Position numbers and translations under genes: made by a program
Notes under the pieces: model-generated
What the model was told of the DNA's origin: nothing
Databases searched by the model: none
What the model saw: the letters and a program-made list of their open reading frames with translations, nothing else
Part shown: one piece after another, positions 25,944-36,097 of the stretch
Layout: every line of letters starts with the position of its first letter
Position numbering within the stretch: position 1 is the first letter of the stretch
Source of the DNA: an uncultured Desulfobulbaceae bacterium
GTDB taxonomy: Bacteria; Desulfobacterota; Desulfobulbia; Desulfobulbales; BM004
Assembly (NCBI GenBank): GCA_945787325.1
Contig: CALZHP010000018.1
Coordinates: forward strand, 1 to 41,789
DNA length: 41,789 bases
Reading direction: 5' to 3'

Positions 25944-28679
25944 ATGTCTTTTAAAAATAGAATAACTCATACTCTTAGCTCTCCTATACCTGAGGAATTT
26001 GCGGCTTCTTATCATGATTATCTGCTAAATCTCTTCATTTCAAGGCTTAATGTTGGTTACCTGTTTTGTATTATTCTTATTCCATCAGCTTTCATATTCG
26101 ACATTTTGGTCTTTCCTGATAAGTGGCCGCAACTCCTGATGGTTCGACTTGTTTCGATGGTAAGTTGCCTCTTACTTTTTTGTCTTTCTAATTATACTAT
26201 CTTAAAAAAATATCCTTCTCAGATGTGTCAAGTTCTCAACATAGTCGTTGCTGGCACAATCGCATATTTGGTTTTTATAACTGGTGCTTACAAAAGCCCT
26301 TATTACGCTGGTTTCATTTTAATTTTCATATGTATTGCCATGGTATTGCCTTGGGGTGTTTCTGGTTCTTTCGTTGCTGGGCTTGTGATAATTTTTATTC
26401 ATTTTACTCTCAATCTTTTTCCGATTCTCTTGAAAAACAGTAGCTTAGTTTATTGGCCTCTGGTGTGGAACAGTATTTATTTTTTAACCTTTTCTTTTAT
26501 TTTAGTGATAATTTCATCAGGAATTTTTGAAAGTACCAGAAGGCAAATTTTCGTTAGTTCACAACAGGAAAAAATCAGAAGCAAAAAACTTGAAGAATCA
26601 AGAAACGAAATAGATACCCTGTTAAAGAATAAGAGTCGATTTATTGCCAATATTACTCATGAGCTGAAAACACCTCTATCAATAGTAATTGGCAATTCAG
26701 AAATATTTATGGAGAGAGTCGCAAACCTTGATAAAACTCTGTCTGAACAGCTACAGATAATTCACCGGGCCGCTTTCCAGCTTGCCATGCATGTTGACAG
26801 GATTATTGGAGTGGCAAGCACTGATGATCCTGATCAACAACTCTCTACAGCAAATTATGATTACGTAGGCGTAGTTGAGCATATTTTCTCTCTTTTTGAG
26901 GCCAGAGCTAAAGACGAAAAAATTTCTTATTCACTGAATATCCCATCCAGTCCGCTAGTAATTAACGCGGATGTTGTCAGGATCGAAGAGGTATTAAACA
27001 ACCTTATTCAGAATGCCTTCAAGTTTGTAGATACGGGTCAGTCGATAACTGTTACGGTCGGTACAGACGGGGAGGAGATTTTCACTGAGGTCGCTGATAC
27101 AGGATGCGGAATTTCTGAAGACCTTATAGGCAAAGTATTCGGGCGTTTGTTTCAGGTTGACGATGTTTTATCAAAGAGACACGGCGGTATAGGAGTCGGG
27201 CTGTATTTATGCAAGCGCAATGTTGAACTGCATGGCGGGAAAATCCATGTGCAGTCTAAAGTCGGTAAAGGGACCTCTTTCAGGTTCACACTCCCGCTCT
27301 ATGTTGACCAGAATGTAAATATCGTAAAAACTATGCCGGATATTGATGAAGAGCGTAGAACATCAAATTCACGAAGGGCCGCTTCAGATCGCAGGATGAG
27401 TGAACGTATTAAGAAATTTGAATATCAACAAACCCTGGGCCTTGACTCTCTGGCCAAAATGGCATTCAGCGGTAATGTAAAAGATTTTGAGAATCAGGAC
27501 CCTTCTTCGTCATCAATATTGGTTATTGAAGACAATCCCGGTATGATGAAAGTTATCGTTGACGCACTATTTGAAGATTATAATCTGTTCATTGCTGAAG
27601 ATGGTTTCGAAGCACTTGAAAAGCTCAAAGAAAACGCAGGAAAAATTTCCCTGATCCTCTCAGATATTATGATGCCGGGTATGAGTGGTTTTGACTTTTG
27701 TAAAAAGGTTATGGAGAGTAAGGAACATCAGCACATTCCATTAATATTCGTTTCGGCATTATTGAATGAAGCAGATCAGCTGAAGGGTTATTCTCTTGGC
27801 GCAACTGACTATATAATCAAGCCTTACAACATAAAAATCCTGAAAGAAAAGGTTGCTCACTGGATTTCCCGCCGAAAATATGAAATGGTTCTCCATGATA
27901 TCTCAGATTCTCTGGAACAGCGTGTAAAAGAAACTTCACGACTTAAAGATATCATTATGCATGAAATTAATAATCCACTTCAGGTTATAACTACCGCCAA
28001 CTATATGTTGCAGAAGCAAAAAGAAATGGTGGATGAAAACCCATCTGAACTCGGTGAGAAAGTATCCAGAAATGTTGAGATGCTTGATAAGGGTATTCAG
28101 GCTATGAGATCAGTGATGCAGGCCGCAAAGAGTCTGGAAAGCCTGCAGCTCTCATCAAAAAGGCCGGAATATGTGAGAAACCTTTTTGATGATACACTTT
28201 CCCAATGTTCACACTTGCTACAGGGTGTTTTTCATTATATTGACACTGGTAAAGACCTTTTTGAGGAAAGGGTACTGTGCGAAAAAAAGATGTTGACTCA
28301 GGTTTTTGTAAACCTCGTGAGAAATGCCACAGAAGCTATACAAGAAAAGAATGAAAGTGGTGAAGGAATCATTCGTATTACTGCTGAAAGAACAGAGAGA
28401 AATCATGTTCTTTTTAGAATCGAAGATAACGGCGTAGGTATTCCACAAGAAATATTGAGAAAACTTTTCAGGTTTAAATATACTACAAAAAAAGATGGCA
28501 CAGGTATCGGTTTACATGTTTCTAAAATGATTGTTCGCCTGCATGATGGTGATATTTCCGTCAAATCGGAGGAAGGTTCGGGCACATCCGTTTTAATCTC
28601 CCTACCTCTGTTTGAAGAACCAGAAAATGGCACCCGGCAGAGAGCATTCCATCAATCTGATGAATTTGCATCAATGTAA
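25944..28679 (+). CDS. Hybrid kinase: multi-TM sensor - HisKA/HATPase - REC - second HisKA-like/HATPase (PhcS-PhcR-like fusion)
   Basis: HELKTPLSIVIGNSEIF...NNLIQNAFKFVD...GVGLYLCKRNVELHGG; receiver ILVIEDNPGMMKVIVDAL...ILSDIMMPGMSGFDFCKKV...DYIIKPYN; second kinase MHEINNPLQVITTANYML...NLVRNATEAIQEK...EDNGVGIPQEIL...GTGIGLHVSKMIVRLHDG. Starts 8 nt after the methyltransferase stop. Confidence 0.9.
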   Translation: MSFKNRITHTLSSPIPEEFAASYHDYLLNLFISRLNVGYLFCIILIPSAFIFDILVFPDKWPQLLMVRLVSMVSCLLLFCLSNYTILKKYPSQMCQVLNIVVAGTIAYLVFITGAYKSPYYAGFILIFICIAMVLPWGVSGSFVAGLVIIFIHFTLNLFPILLKNSSLVYWPLVWNSIYFLTFSFILVIISSGIFESTRRQIFVSSQQEKIRSKKLEESRNEIDTLLKNKSRFIANITHELKTPLSIVIGNSEIFMERVANLDKTLSEQLQIIHRAAFQLAMHVDRIIGVASTDDPDQQLSTANYDYVGVVEHIFSLFEARAKDEKISYSLNIPSSPLVINADVVRIEEVLNNLIQNAFKFVDTGQSITVTVGTDGEEIFTEVADTGCGISEDLIGKVFGRLFQVDDVLSKRHGGIGVGLYLCKRNVELHGGKIHVQSKVGKGTSFRFTLPLYVDQNVNIVKTMPDIDEERRTSNSRRAASDRRMSERIKKFEYQQTLGLDSLAKMAFSGNVKDFENQDPSSSSILVIEDNPGMMKVIVDALFEDYNLFIAEDGFEALEKLKENAGKISLILSDIMMPGMSGFDFCKKVMESKEHQHIPLIFVSALLNEADQLKGYSLGATDYIIKPYNIKILKEKVAHWISRRKYEMVLHDISDSLEQRVKETSRLKDIIMHEINNPLQVITTANYMLQKQKEMVDENPSELGEKVSRNVEMLDKGIQAMRSVMQAAKSLESLQLSSKRPEYVRNLFDDTLSQCSHLLQGVFHYIDTGKDLFEERVLCEKKMLTQVFVNLVRNATEAIQEKNESGEGIIRITAERTERNHVLFRIEDNGVGIPQEILRKLFRFKYTTKKDGTGIGLHVSKMIVRLHDGDISVKSEEGSGTSVLISLPLFEEPENGTRQRAFHQSDEFASM

Positions 28680-28810
28680 CCGTGAATCGGTCCTTACACG
28701 TGGGACTCTGAAAAGTATAAGAGTACGATTCGCTTGTACCTGCCCTAAAGGCAGTTCCTAATGAATCCTCATCACAACTCCTACCCAAAAGTTATAAATA
28801 TTTTCAATAC

Positions 28811-29254
28811 CTATTTGGTTGGCTTAATTGTCAAAACAGGGCAAGGCGCCGTCCGCACAACTTTTTCTGCAACACTTCCAAGCAGAATTTTTCCAATGCC
28901 CTTGAATCCGTGAGTTCCAAGAACAAGCAGATCGAAATCATTTTCTTTGGCAAAAGATACAATTTGTTCTGCAGCGTCCCCAGAAAGAATGTTTGATGTA
29001 ATGGTAAATTCTTCATTAATGTTTTGAATAATATCTTCCATCTTCTTTCTGGCGGATTCCTGTAGTTCTTCCTCAAGTTTTGGTAGCGAGATATGTGGTA
29101 TTGAGAGGCCGGCATATGCTGTAAGTGTCTCAGCTACATGTACAACCGTAAGATTTGCCTTGAATTCGCGGGCTAAATACAAAGCGGCATCAAGTATTAT
29201 GTTGGAATTTTTAGAAAAATCAATCGATACCATTATGTCGTCAATTTTTTTCAT
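28811..29254 (-). CDS. Universal stress protein (UspA family)
   Basis: IDDIMVSIDFSKNSNIILDAALYLAREFKANLTVVHV...FDLLVLGTHGFKGIGKILLGSVAEKVVRTAPCPVLTIK. Confidence 0.96.
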   Translation of the reverse strand: MKKIDDIMVSIDFSKNSNIILDAALYLAREFKANLTVVHVAETLTAYAGLSIPHISLPKLEEELQESARKKMEDIIQNINEEFTITSNILSGDAAEQIVSFAKENDFDLLVLGTHGFKGIGKILLGSVAEKVVRTAPCPVLTIKPTK

Positions 29255-29474
29255 TTCGTTTTCACCTTTTGTTTTTTGATAATTATTAAATATTAATAAA
29301 TGTGCTGATTTAGTTCGTTATATAAAAACAACTAAGGCGCAACCTGGAAGAAGTCAATGATAAACATGTAGCATCAGGAATATGTAAATAGTACCTGGTA
29401 ATCTGTTTAAATAAATGCCACCTTAATGTGCGCTCAAACAATTTTTTGTAAAGAAGAAATTTATCAAGAGGAGA

Positions 29475-30098
29475 TTAAAGCTGTAACTGATGCAAACCAT
29501 CCAGCATGAACTGAACAGCAATAACAGAAAGCAACAAGCCCATTAAACGGGTTGTTACCTTTATACCACCTACACCCATTATCCTGCTGAAGAGTTTTCC
29601 AAAACGAAATACAACATAGGCGATTAAACATGAAATAATAATTGCTGAAAACAATGAAAATGGGTCAACAGTGTGGTCAGGGTTTTCTTTCCATACAAGT
29701 ACAGCAGTAATCGCACCTGGACCTGCCAGCATAGGGGTCGCCAGAGGAACAAGAGCAACATTTTCTTTTGTAACTCCTTCTCGTTCTTCTTCTGTGGTTG
29801 TTTTCATACTACTGGGTAAGAGTTGAAGCATTTGAAGAGCGTAAATAAAGAATATAAAGCCTCCGGCCAGTTGAAAGGCCGGCAGACTGATTCCAAAAAA
29901 ACGTAAAATAAAATCACCGGTTAAGCCAAATAACACAAGAATGAAAGCAGCAGACATCGTTGAAAAGGCAGCTGTTCTATTTTGTTCTTCAGGAGTATTA
30001 TGTTTTGTAAAAAGTAGAAAAAGGGGCAGATTACCAAAAGGATCCATTATAATCAGCAATGGAATAAATATAGTGAGAAAAGTCTGTAACGTTTCCAT
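29475..30098 (-). CDS. MarC family integral membrane protein
   Basis: IPLLIIMDPFGNLPLFLLFTK...LRFFGISLPAFQLAGGFIFFIYALQML...VPLATPMLAGPGAITAVLV...IMGVGGIKVTTRLMGLLLSVIAVQFMLDGL. Confidence 0.95.
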   Translation of the reverse strand: METLQTFLTIFIPLLIIMDPFGNLPLFLLFTKHNTPEEQNRTAAFSTMSAAFILVLFGLTGDFILRFFGISLPAFQLAGGFIFFIYALQMLQLLPSSMKTTTEEEREGVTKENVALVPLATPMLAGPGAITAVLVWKENPDHTVDPFSLFSAIIISCLIAYVVFRFGKLFSRIMGVGGIKVTTRLMGLLLSVIAVQFMLDGLHQLQL

Positions 30099-30219
30099 AG
30101 ACTTATAGTTGAATTGATGTTTACTGAAGTTAAAAAATAGAGCAGGTTATGCTGGCACAATAAAGTTCCTGCAGTAATGAAAATAAGATAAAATACGGTT
30201 TTATATATTAAAATACATG

Positions 30220-31740
30220 TCATGCCGATCTTGTGCTGTTCATGACACTGATTTTATTCCTTCCGGTTTCTTTTGATTGATACAAAGCTTTATCCGCGGC
30301 GTCAATAATGTCGGCCTTGTTTGTAGCACTTACTTTCGGTATAAACGTTGTAACACCCAGGCTGATTGTTATTTTGATTGTTATATCATTTGCAACGATG
30401 TCAAGTTTTTCCACTGAACTGCGCATCCTTTCAGCGAGAACAACAGCACCGCTGTTGTCAGTTTCGGGAAGTATGGCAGCAAACTCCTCACCTCCATAAC
30501 GGGCAACAACATCACAGGTGCGAACCATATCGCTGAGAAGTGCGCTTACCTGCTTTAATACGATATCACCGCTTGGGTGTCCATACGTGTCATTCACTTT
30601 TTTAAAGTGATCAATATCAAATAAAATTATTGATAACCTTTTTCCGTACCTTTCGGCCGCGCTCAATTCTTTATCCATTACGTCCTGGAAATGCCTATGG
30701 TTGTATAGACCTGTAAGACCATCTCTGATAACCATTTCTCTGAGTTTGTCATTAGCAACACTGAGGTTCTGTGCTAACTTCTCAGCTTCCTCTTTGGCCT
30801 GTTTATATTCAACGACAAGCTGTTCGTAAGAGAGGTTTAATTTGCCAAGCTCTTCATTAGCCTCAAGAAGTATTTGGGAATAAGGTTTCATATCTCCCGG
30901 ATCAATTTCAAAATCAGAGAGGAGGTCAATGCTTTTTTCAGCAACTTCATCGATATATTCATCGACTTGTTCATCGGATAAATCATATTTTTCTGATAGT
31001 ATATTTTTGATTTCCTGGATTTTAACAGTGCTGCCTACACCATGATACGCTGCAGAAACAATATTAGATACGGTAAGAACATCTACCTGTTTACTGAACT
31101 CGTCAGGAATATCTGTGTCTTCATAGTGATATGAAATCGGTTTATAAATACTTTCCGGCAAGCCCCATTTTTTCAGGATCTCAAAACCAAGTTGGCTGTG
31201 ATCAAAACCAAGGATACGTTTTTCAATTTTGTAAACAGAATCGTTCGAATTTCTTTTCTCATCTAAAACTTTTGCATATTCATCCGGTTTACAGAAATGT
31301 AGAATAAGAACTCCTATGTCCTGTAACAAAGCTGTAACAAAAGTATCGTCACTTCGAAGGTTAATTTTTTTAGCAATTAACTCCGCACCCACAGCGGAAG
31401 TGATGGCACTTTTCCAGAAAAGGTCAAAATCGAACCCTCCATCTGTTTCTTTTTTTAGGCTGCCAGCCATAACAAATGAGAGCGCAATATTTTTTAAGGC
31501 TGTAAGGCCAATGAGTGAAAGTGCCTTTTGTATGTTATCTACTTTGCTTGGAACAGCATAAAGTGAAGAATTAGCAATTCGAAGTATTTTTGTGGTCAGA
31601 GCAGGATCGGTAGAAATAATATCTGAAAGCTCTTTGAATGATGAATCGTCTTTTTTAACCGAATCAAGTATTCGAACGGCAATTGCCGGAGGTGACGGGA
31701 GTTTTATGTTATCATTAAGCAGGCTATCGATAGCATTCAT
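30220..31740 (-). CDS. HDOD-GGDEF protein (diguanylate cyclase)
   Basis: HDOD: KLPSPPAIAVRILDSVKKDDSSFKELSDIISTDPALTTKILRIANSSLYAVPSKV. GGDEF: DGLTGLYNHRHFQDVMDKEL...LILFDIDHFKKVNDTYGHPSGD...RTCDVVARYGGEEFAAILPET, with RxxD I-site. Confidence 0.95.
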   Translation of the reverse strand: MNAIDSLLNDNIKLPSPPAIAVRILDSVKKDDSSFKELSDIISTDPALTTKILRIANSSLYAVPSKVDNIQKALSLIGLTALKNIALSFVMAGSLKKETDGGFDFDLFWKSAITSAVGAELIAKKINLRSDDTFVTALLQDIGVLILHFCKPDEYAKVLDEKRNSNDSVYKIEKRILGFDHSQLGFEILKKWGLPESIYKPISYHYEDTDIPDEFSKQVDVLTVSNIVSAAYHGVGSTVKIQEIKNILSEKYDLSDEQVDEYIDEVAEKSIDLLSDFEIDPGDMKPYSQILLEANEELGKLNLSYEQLVVEYKQAKEEAEKLAQNLSVANDKLREMVIRDGLTGLYNHRHFQDVMDKELSAAERYGKRLSIILFDIDHFKKVNDTYGHPSGDIVLKQVSALLSDMVRTCDVVARYGGEEFAAILPETDNSGAVVLAERMRSSVEKLDIVANDITIKITISLGVTTFIPKVSATNKADIIDAADKALYQSKETGRNKISVMNSTRSA

Positions 31741-32093
31741 TCTTGTGATTTCTCCACCAGTATATGAGTGAATATTTGATGTGATTTAATGTACATGAAA
31801 TGTTTTACATTATGGATACTACAAAAAAAGAAGTTAAAACTCCATAAAAATTGAAAAGAATTTCACGATACCTAAATCCATAACTAATTAACATGACAAC
31901 AAATTATGAGTTTTTTAGTTAAAGATTGTTTCATCTACAGACAGTTTTTAATGTTAAGAGTTAAAGTTAGATATAAAGTATACATTTAATGTAAACAATT
32001 ATAACTACCGTATTTTTTTGACTGATATTTTTTCATAAAATATCATTATTATCTATTTCGGCAATTTAGATGAATAGTTAAAGGTTTTTCTGG

Positions 32094-32495
32094 ATGAAAG
32101 AACCGAACGGTGATTTAAAAGTACGAATAGACAAATGGTTATGGGCGGCACGTTTCTTTAAAACCAGGTCTCTTTCCGCGCAAGCGATAACTGGCGGTCA
32201 GGTGCATGTGAATGGTTCTCACGCGAAACCTTCCAGGGCTGTCCAGATTGGTGACGAATTAAGAATTCGACGTGGGAGAGTAGAGTTTGTTGTTGTGGTG
32301 CAGAGAGTTTTCAATAAGAGACGACCTGCAGTAGAAGCGCAAACTATGTATGAAGAGACTGAAGAGAGTATTATTGCACGAGAAAAGGCACGAGACCAGC
32401 GAAAATTACTTGCATTGTCGAGTATGGTTCCTGCACGTCGCCCTACTAAAAGGGAAAGAAGAAGAATTGTGAGTTTTACCCGCAAAAAAAGGTAA
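32094..32495 (+). CDS. hslR: S4-domain RNA-binding protein (Hsp15/HslR family)
   Basis: VRIDKWLWAARFFKTRSLSAQAITGGQVHVNGSHAKPSRAVQIGDELRIRRG...EREARDQRKLLAL-like C-terminus. Confidence 0.88.
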   Translation: MKEPNGDLKVRIDKWLWAARFFKTRSLSAQAITGGQVHVNGSHAKPSRAVQIGDELRIRRGRVEFVVVVQRVFNKRRPAVEAQTMYEETEESIIAREKARDQRKLLALSSMVPARRPTKRERRRIVSFTRKKR

Positions 32496-32639
32496 TTATT
32501 TCTACAATTTTTGCTTTATTTAATTTAGAAAAAAATATGCAGATATGAAAAAAACAAAGTAAGTATTTGTAGAGATAATTTTGATGAAAAGGTATCTTAT
32601 TCGTTTTTCAAATATTTTAATAAAGGAGTTTAAGTAACT

Positions 32640-33260
32640 ATGAAAAAAATGGAAAGAGCTTTAATCAGTTTAACAGACAAATCCGGAATTGAAGGTTTTG
32701 CGAAGGAACTTCAGGACTTGGGTATTCAAATTCTTTCTACAGGCGGGACAGCAAAAAAAATGCGCGACAATGGAATTGCTGTAACCGATGTTTCAGAATT
32801 TACAGGTTTTCCTGAAATGCTTGATGGTCGTGTAAAAACTCTGCATCCCAAAGTGCATGGCGGGATACTTTCTCAGCGCGATAACCCGTCCCACCAGGTG
32901 CAGATGAAACAGCATGACCTTAAGTATATTGATTTAATTGCTGTTAATTTGTACGCCTTCGATAAGGCAACAGCTGATCCCGCTTGTACGCTAGCCAATG
33001 CCATTGAGAATATCGATATCGGTGGGCCAACCATGCTTCGCGCTGCAGCTAAGAATTTCCAGGACATAACGGTTATAGTTGACCCTTCAGATTATCCAAC
33101 CGTTATTAGTGAAATTAAGGAACACGGTGATACAACTTTGAAAACAAGATTTAAACTTGCTGTTAAGGTTTTTCAGTTAACGAGTTCGTATGACACAGAA
33201 ATAGCAGCTTGGCTTGCAAGAGTTGATACCGAAACGAACTCGCACTTTGCAGGAGAATAA
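32640..33260 (+). CDS. Stand-alone IMP cyclohydrolase (PurH N-terminal domain only)
   Basis: RALISLTDKSGIEGFAKELQDLGIQILSTGGTAKKMRDNGIAVTDVSEFTGFPEMLDGRVKTLHPKVHGGIL...NIDIGGPTMLRAAAKNF. Only 206 aa, no AICAR transformylase domain. Confidence 0.93.
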   Translation: MKKMERALISLTDKSGIEGFAKELQDLGIQILSTGGTAKKMRDNGIAVTDVSEFTGFPEMLDGRVKTLHPKVHGGILSQRDNPSHQVQMKQHDLKYIDLIAVNLYAFDKATADPACTLANAIENIDIGGPTMLRAAAKNFQDITVIVDPSDYPTVISEIKEHGDTTLKTRFKLAVKVFQLTSSYDTEIAAWLARVDTETNSHFAGE

Positions 33261-33262
33261 TA

Positions 33263-33838
33263 ATGTTGAAAATTGCTGTGTTGCTATCCGGAAGCGGAAG
33301 AACACTTGATAACTTTCATGATAGAATCAATGATAGATCACTGAATGCTACTGTTGAAGTTGTTATCTCTAACGTTGCAGATGCTCTAGGACTTGAGAAA
33401 GCAAGAAAATACGGATACCCGGCATTTCATGCTAAGGGCAATGAGGCGACAAACGAAATAATTAACAAATATGATATAGATCTTATATGCCTGGCTGGAT
33501 ATCTCAAGCTTTATGAACCGCCTGTGGCACTTAAAAGGTCTGTTCTTAATATTCATCCGTCTCTTATACCATCATTTTGTGGTGAAGGTTTTTATGGCAT
33601 GATAGTCCATAGAGCTGTTCACAAACGGGGAGTAAAGGTAAGTGGATGTACTGTGCATTTTGCAAATGAAGTGTATGATGAAGGACCTATAGTTGTCCAG
33701 AAATGTGTTCCACTTTCTGATGAAGATTCACCTGATGACATAGCCCATAAGGTATTTGATGCGGAGTGTCTGGCTTTTCCCGAGGCTATCAATCTGGTAG
33801 CTGAAAAGGGGATTGAATATTTCTGGAGGCCTAAATAA
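33263..33838 (+). CDS. purN: Phosphoribosylglycinamide formyltransferase
   Basis: KIAVLLSGSGRTLDNF...VVISNVADALGLEKARKYGYPAF...DLICLAGYLKLYEPPVALKRSVLNIHPSLIPSFCGEGFYGMIVHRAVHKRGVKVSGCTVHFANEVYDEGPIVVQKCVPL. Confidence 0.93.
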   Translation: MLKIAVLLSGSGRTLDNFHDRINDRSLNATVEVVISNVADALGLEKARKYGYPAFHAKGNEATNEIINKYDIDLICLAGYLKLYEPPVALKRSVLNIHPSLIPSFCGEGFYGMIVHRAVHKRGVKVSGCTVHFANEVYDEGPIVVQKCVPLSDEDSPDDIAHKVFDAECLAFPEAINLVAEKGIEYFWRPK

Positions 33839-33898
33839 CCAATAGTCTGTTTCAATAATTTGCATCAGAGCAAATTATGCCAATGGGGGAGGGGAAAA

Positions 33899-34441
33899 AT
33901 GACGGCTGAGAGAAAGATGATAATGTCCGGTCAGGATATTGAAAGGTCATTATCGAGGATTGCCATACAGATACTGGAAAGAAACCAAAATGTTGAAGAT
34001 CTGGTCGTAGTTGGTATTCATACAGGTGGTGTTTTCCTTGCTGACCGCATATGCAAAATAATCAATGAACGGGAAGGTATAGAGCTGCCAGTAGGGAGCC
34101 TCGATATTACTTTGTATCGTGATGACTGGAGCCGTGTTTCCCAAAATCCGATTGTTAAAAAGACAGATATAAATTTTTCTGTTGAAGATAAGGTTCTGGT
34201 TCTGATTGATGATGTGATCTTTACGGGCAGGACAATCCGGGCAGCGTTGGATGCTATAATGGATTTCGGTCGTCCTGAATGTATACAGCTTGCGGTGCTT
34301 GCAGATCGCGGAGGGCGTGAACTGCCTGTTCAACCTGACTTTGTTGGAAGACAGGTAAAAACAGGTCCTCATGAGCATGTTGATGTTCTTCTGAAAGAGA
34401 ACTCTGAAAGAGATGAGGTCGTTCTTGAAAAAATGTCCTGA
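33899..34441 (+). CDS. pyrR: PyrR bifunctional regulator/uracil phosphoribosyltransferase family
   Basis: VVGIHTGGVFLADRI...LPVGSLDITLYRDDWSRV...VLVLIDDVIFTGRTIRAALDAIMDFGRPECIQLAVLADRGGRELPVQPDFVGRQV. Start 33899 inferred from RBS ggggaggggaa. Confidence 0.92.
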   Translation: MTAERKMIMSGQDIERSLSRIAIQILERNQNVEDLVVVGIHTGGVFLADRICKIINEREGIELPVGSLDITLYRDDWSRVSQNPIVKKTDINFSVEDKVLVLIDDVIFTGRTIRAALDAIMDFGRPECIQLAVLADRGGRELPVQPDFVGRQVKTGPHEHVDVLLKENSERDEVVLEKMS

Positions 34442-34459
34442 GCTGATGAGGATTCTAGC

Positions 34460-36046
34460 ATGGCAGATTTAAACAAAGAACGTCCTGACCTGGAACACAT
34501 ACGCAAGCGAGTCAGAGAGAAAACGGAGGATTATAAAAATTACGGGTTTACCCAGGTTCAGAATGACCGCTTAAAAGCCTTTTTTGACCTTGCACAGGAG
34601 TTTGAATCTCTCCACGATCTGTACCGGATCTGTGTTGCTATTCCATTAGAGTCCCTAAATTTAGAAAGTGCTTTATATCTTCTTGATGAATCGGAAGAGC
34701 ATCTCGAACTTGTTTGCAACAGCAGGGAAGGTATTATCAGAGAGAAGCGCCCTATACCCACAGGCGTTTATTTATCGCAGGAACCTTATGTTGATGATGA
34801 TTCGTATATTATCCCCATCTACCGAAAACCGCCACTGGCGGGTATTTCTCCCGTAGACCTTAATGGTAAAGGGAAAAAGGCAATCCAGAGAGACCACGCA
34901 CTGCTTCACAAAAGCAGTATAATGGGAGTTTTTGAGATTTTTCCACAATCTAATCTCACTGAAACAGACCGTTTTTTTCTAACAAAATATACGAACCGTA
35001 TTGGTTACAGGCTCCATAACCGACTAGTTGCTCGTCAAAACGTTCGCCATCTGAAATTTATCAACAGCCTGGTTATGGATATTGAACATAATGTCATAAT
35101 TCCGAATATGTATTTTCGTCATCTCTTCAATCAACTCAAGAAGAAGATTGTGGAAATGGAAGAACTTGAAAAGATGATGGCAGAACTGAAAAAATTTAGT
35201 GAGGTACCCGACACAGACTGCAAAAAAGTCATGGACTCGATTACTACACTGCGTCAGGACCTGATGTTATATCACCAGGAAATGCAGAAGCATCATGCTA
35301 ACGTTAGCCTCTTTCTAGAAAGCCTTTTCAGGAGGGAGCATTTTCAACATGGGCATCTTGTGCTACATGCCAAGCGTTGTCTGGTAGAAAAGCAGATTAT
35401 CAAGCCCCAGCTTGACCATTACGAAAACCGCCTGGCAGCAAAAAGTATTACCATTGACAAGCCACGAGAAATGGCCGAAGAGGAATTTCCAATCATGGTT
35501 GATGTTGGGCTTCTTTCACAGGTATATGCCAACCTTATTTCCAATGCCATTAAATATACCGAGGAGATTATTAATCATAATGGCAATCCAAGAAAAGCGC
35601 TGGCCTATGGTCGAGACATAATAACTAATTTTTTCGGGCCCGGTCAGGACGGTATAAAATTCAATGTGTTCAGCACCGGGTCTCACTTTTCTGAACAAGA
35701 GTCTAAGGAACTATACTCTGAAGGGTATCGCGGGAAGAATAGTGCAGATATACCTGGAACTGGTCACGGTCTGGCATTCATCAGACATGTTATTGAGCTC
35801 CACGGCGGAAAAGTAGGATATGAACCGACACCACAAGGGAATAATTTTTATTTTGTACTTCCGATGCCTTCGGCAGAACCGCCAGAGGAAATTGAAGCGT
35901 ATCATATAGTCGATTATCTTGATGAAAAAATTAAAACAAAACTTAAAGGTGCCGAGCGGAGAAGTCATGTAAAAGACAGGCGTTTCAGAAAAGAAAGACG
36001 AAAACCAAAAGTTGAGCGAAGAAGGAAAAGTGATAAAAAGAAATAA
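34460..36046 (+). CDS. Soluble divergent sensor histidine kinase with basic C-terminal tail
   Basis: SLVMDIEHNVIIPNMYF (H-box-like), VYANLISNAIKYTEE (N-box), GTGHGLAFIRHVIELHGGKV (G2), C-terminal KDRRFRKERRKPKVERRRKSDKKK. Confidence 0.8.
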   Translation: MADLNKERPDLEHIRKRVREKTEDYKNYGFTQVQNDRLKAFFDLAQEFESLHDLYRICVAIPLESLNLESALYLLDESEEHLELVCNSREGIIREKRPIPTGVYLSQEPYVDDDSYIIPIYRKPPLAGISPVDLNGKGKKAIQRDHALLHKSSIMGVFEIFPQSNLTETDRFFLTKYTNRIGYRLHNRLVARQNVRHLKFINSLVMDIEHNVIIPNMYFRHLFNQLKKKIVEMEELEKMMAELKKFSEVPDTDCKKVMDSITTLRQDLMLYHQEMQKHHANVSLFLESLFRREHFQHGHLVLHAKRCLVEKQIIKPQLDHYENRLAAKSITIDKPREMAEEEFPIMVDVGLLSQVYANLISNAIKYTEEIINHNGNPRKALAYGRDIITNFFGPGQDGIKFNVFSTGSHFSEQESKELYSEGYRGKNSADIPGTGHGLAFIRHVIELHGGKVGYEPTPQGNNFYFVLPMPSAEPPEEIEAYHIVDYLDEKIKTKLKGAERRSHVKDRRFRKERRKPKVERRRKSDKKK

Positions 36047-36097
36047 AGTTCGTTACACCATTACAGCAAATGCTGCCCGGCAACTTCCCCTTAACTC

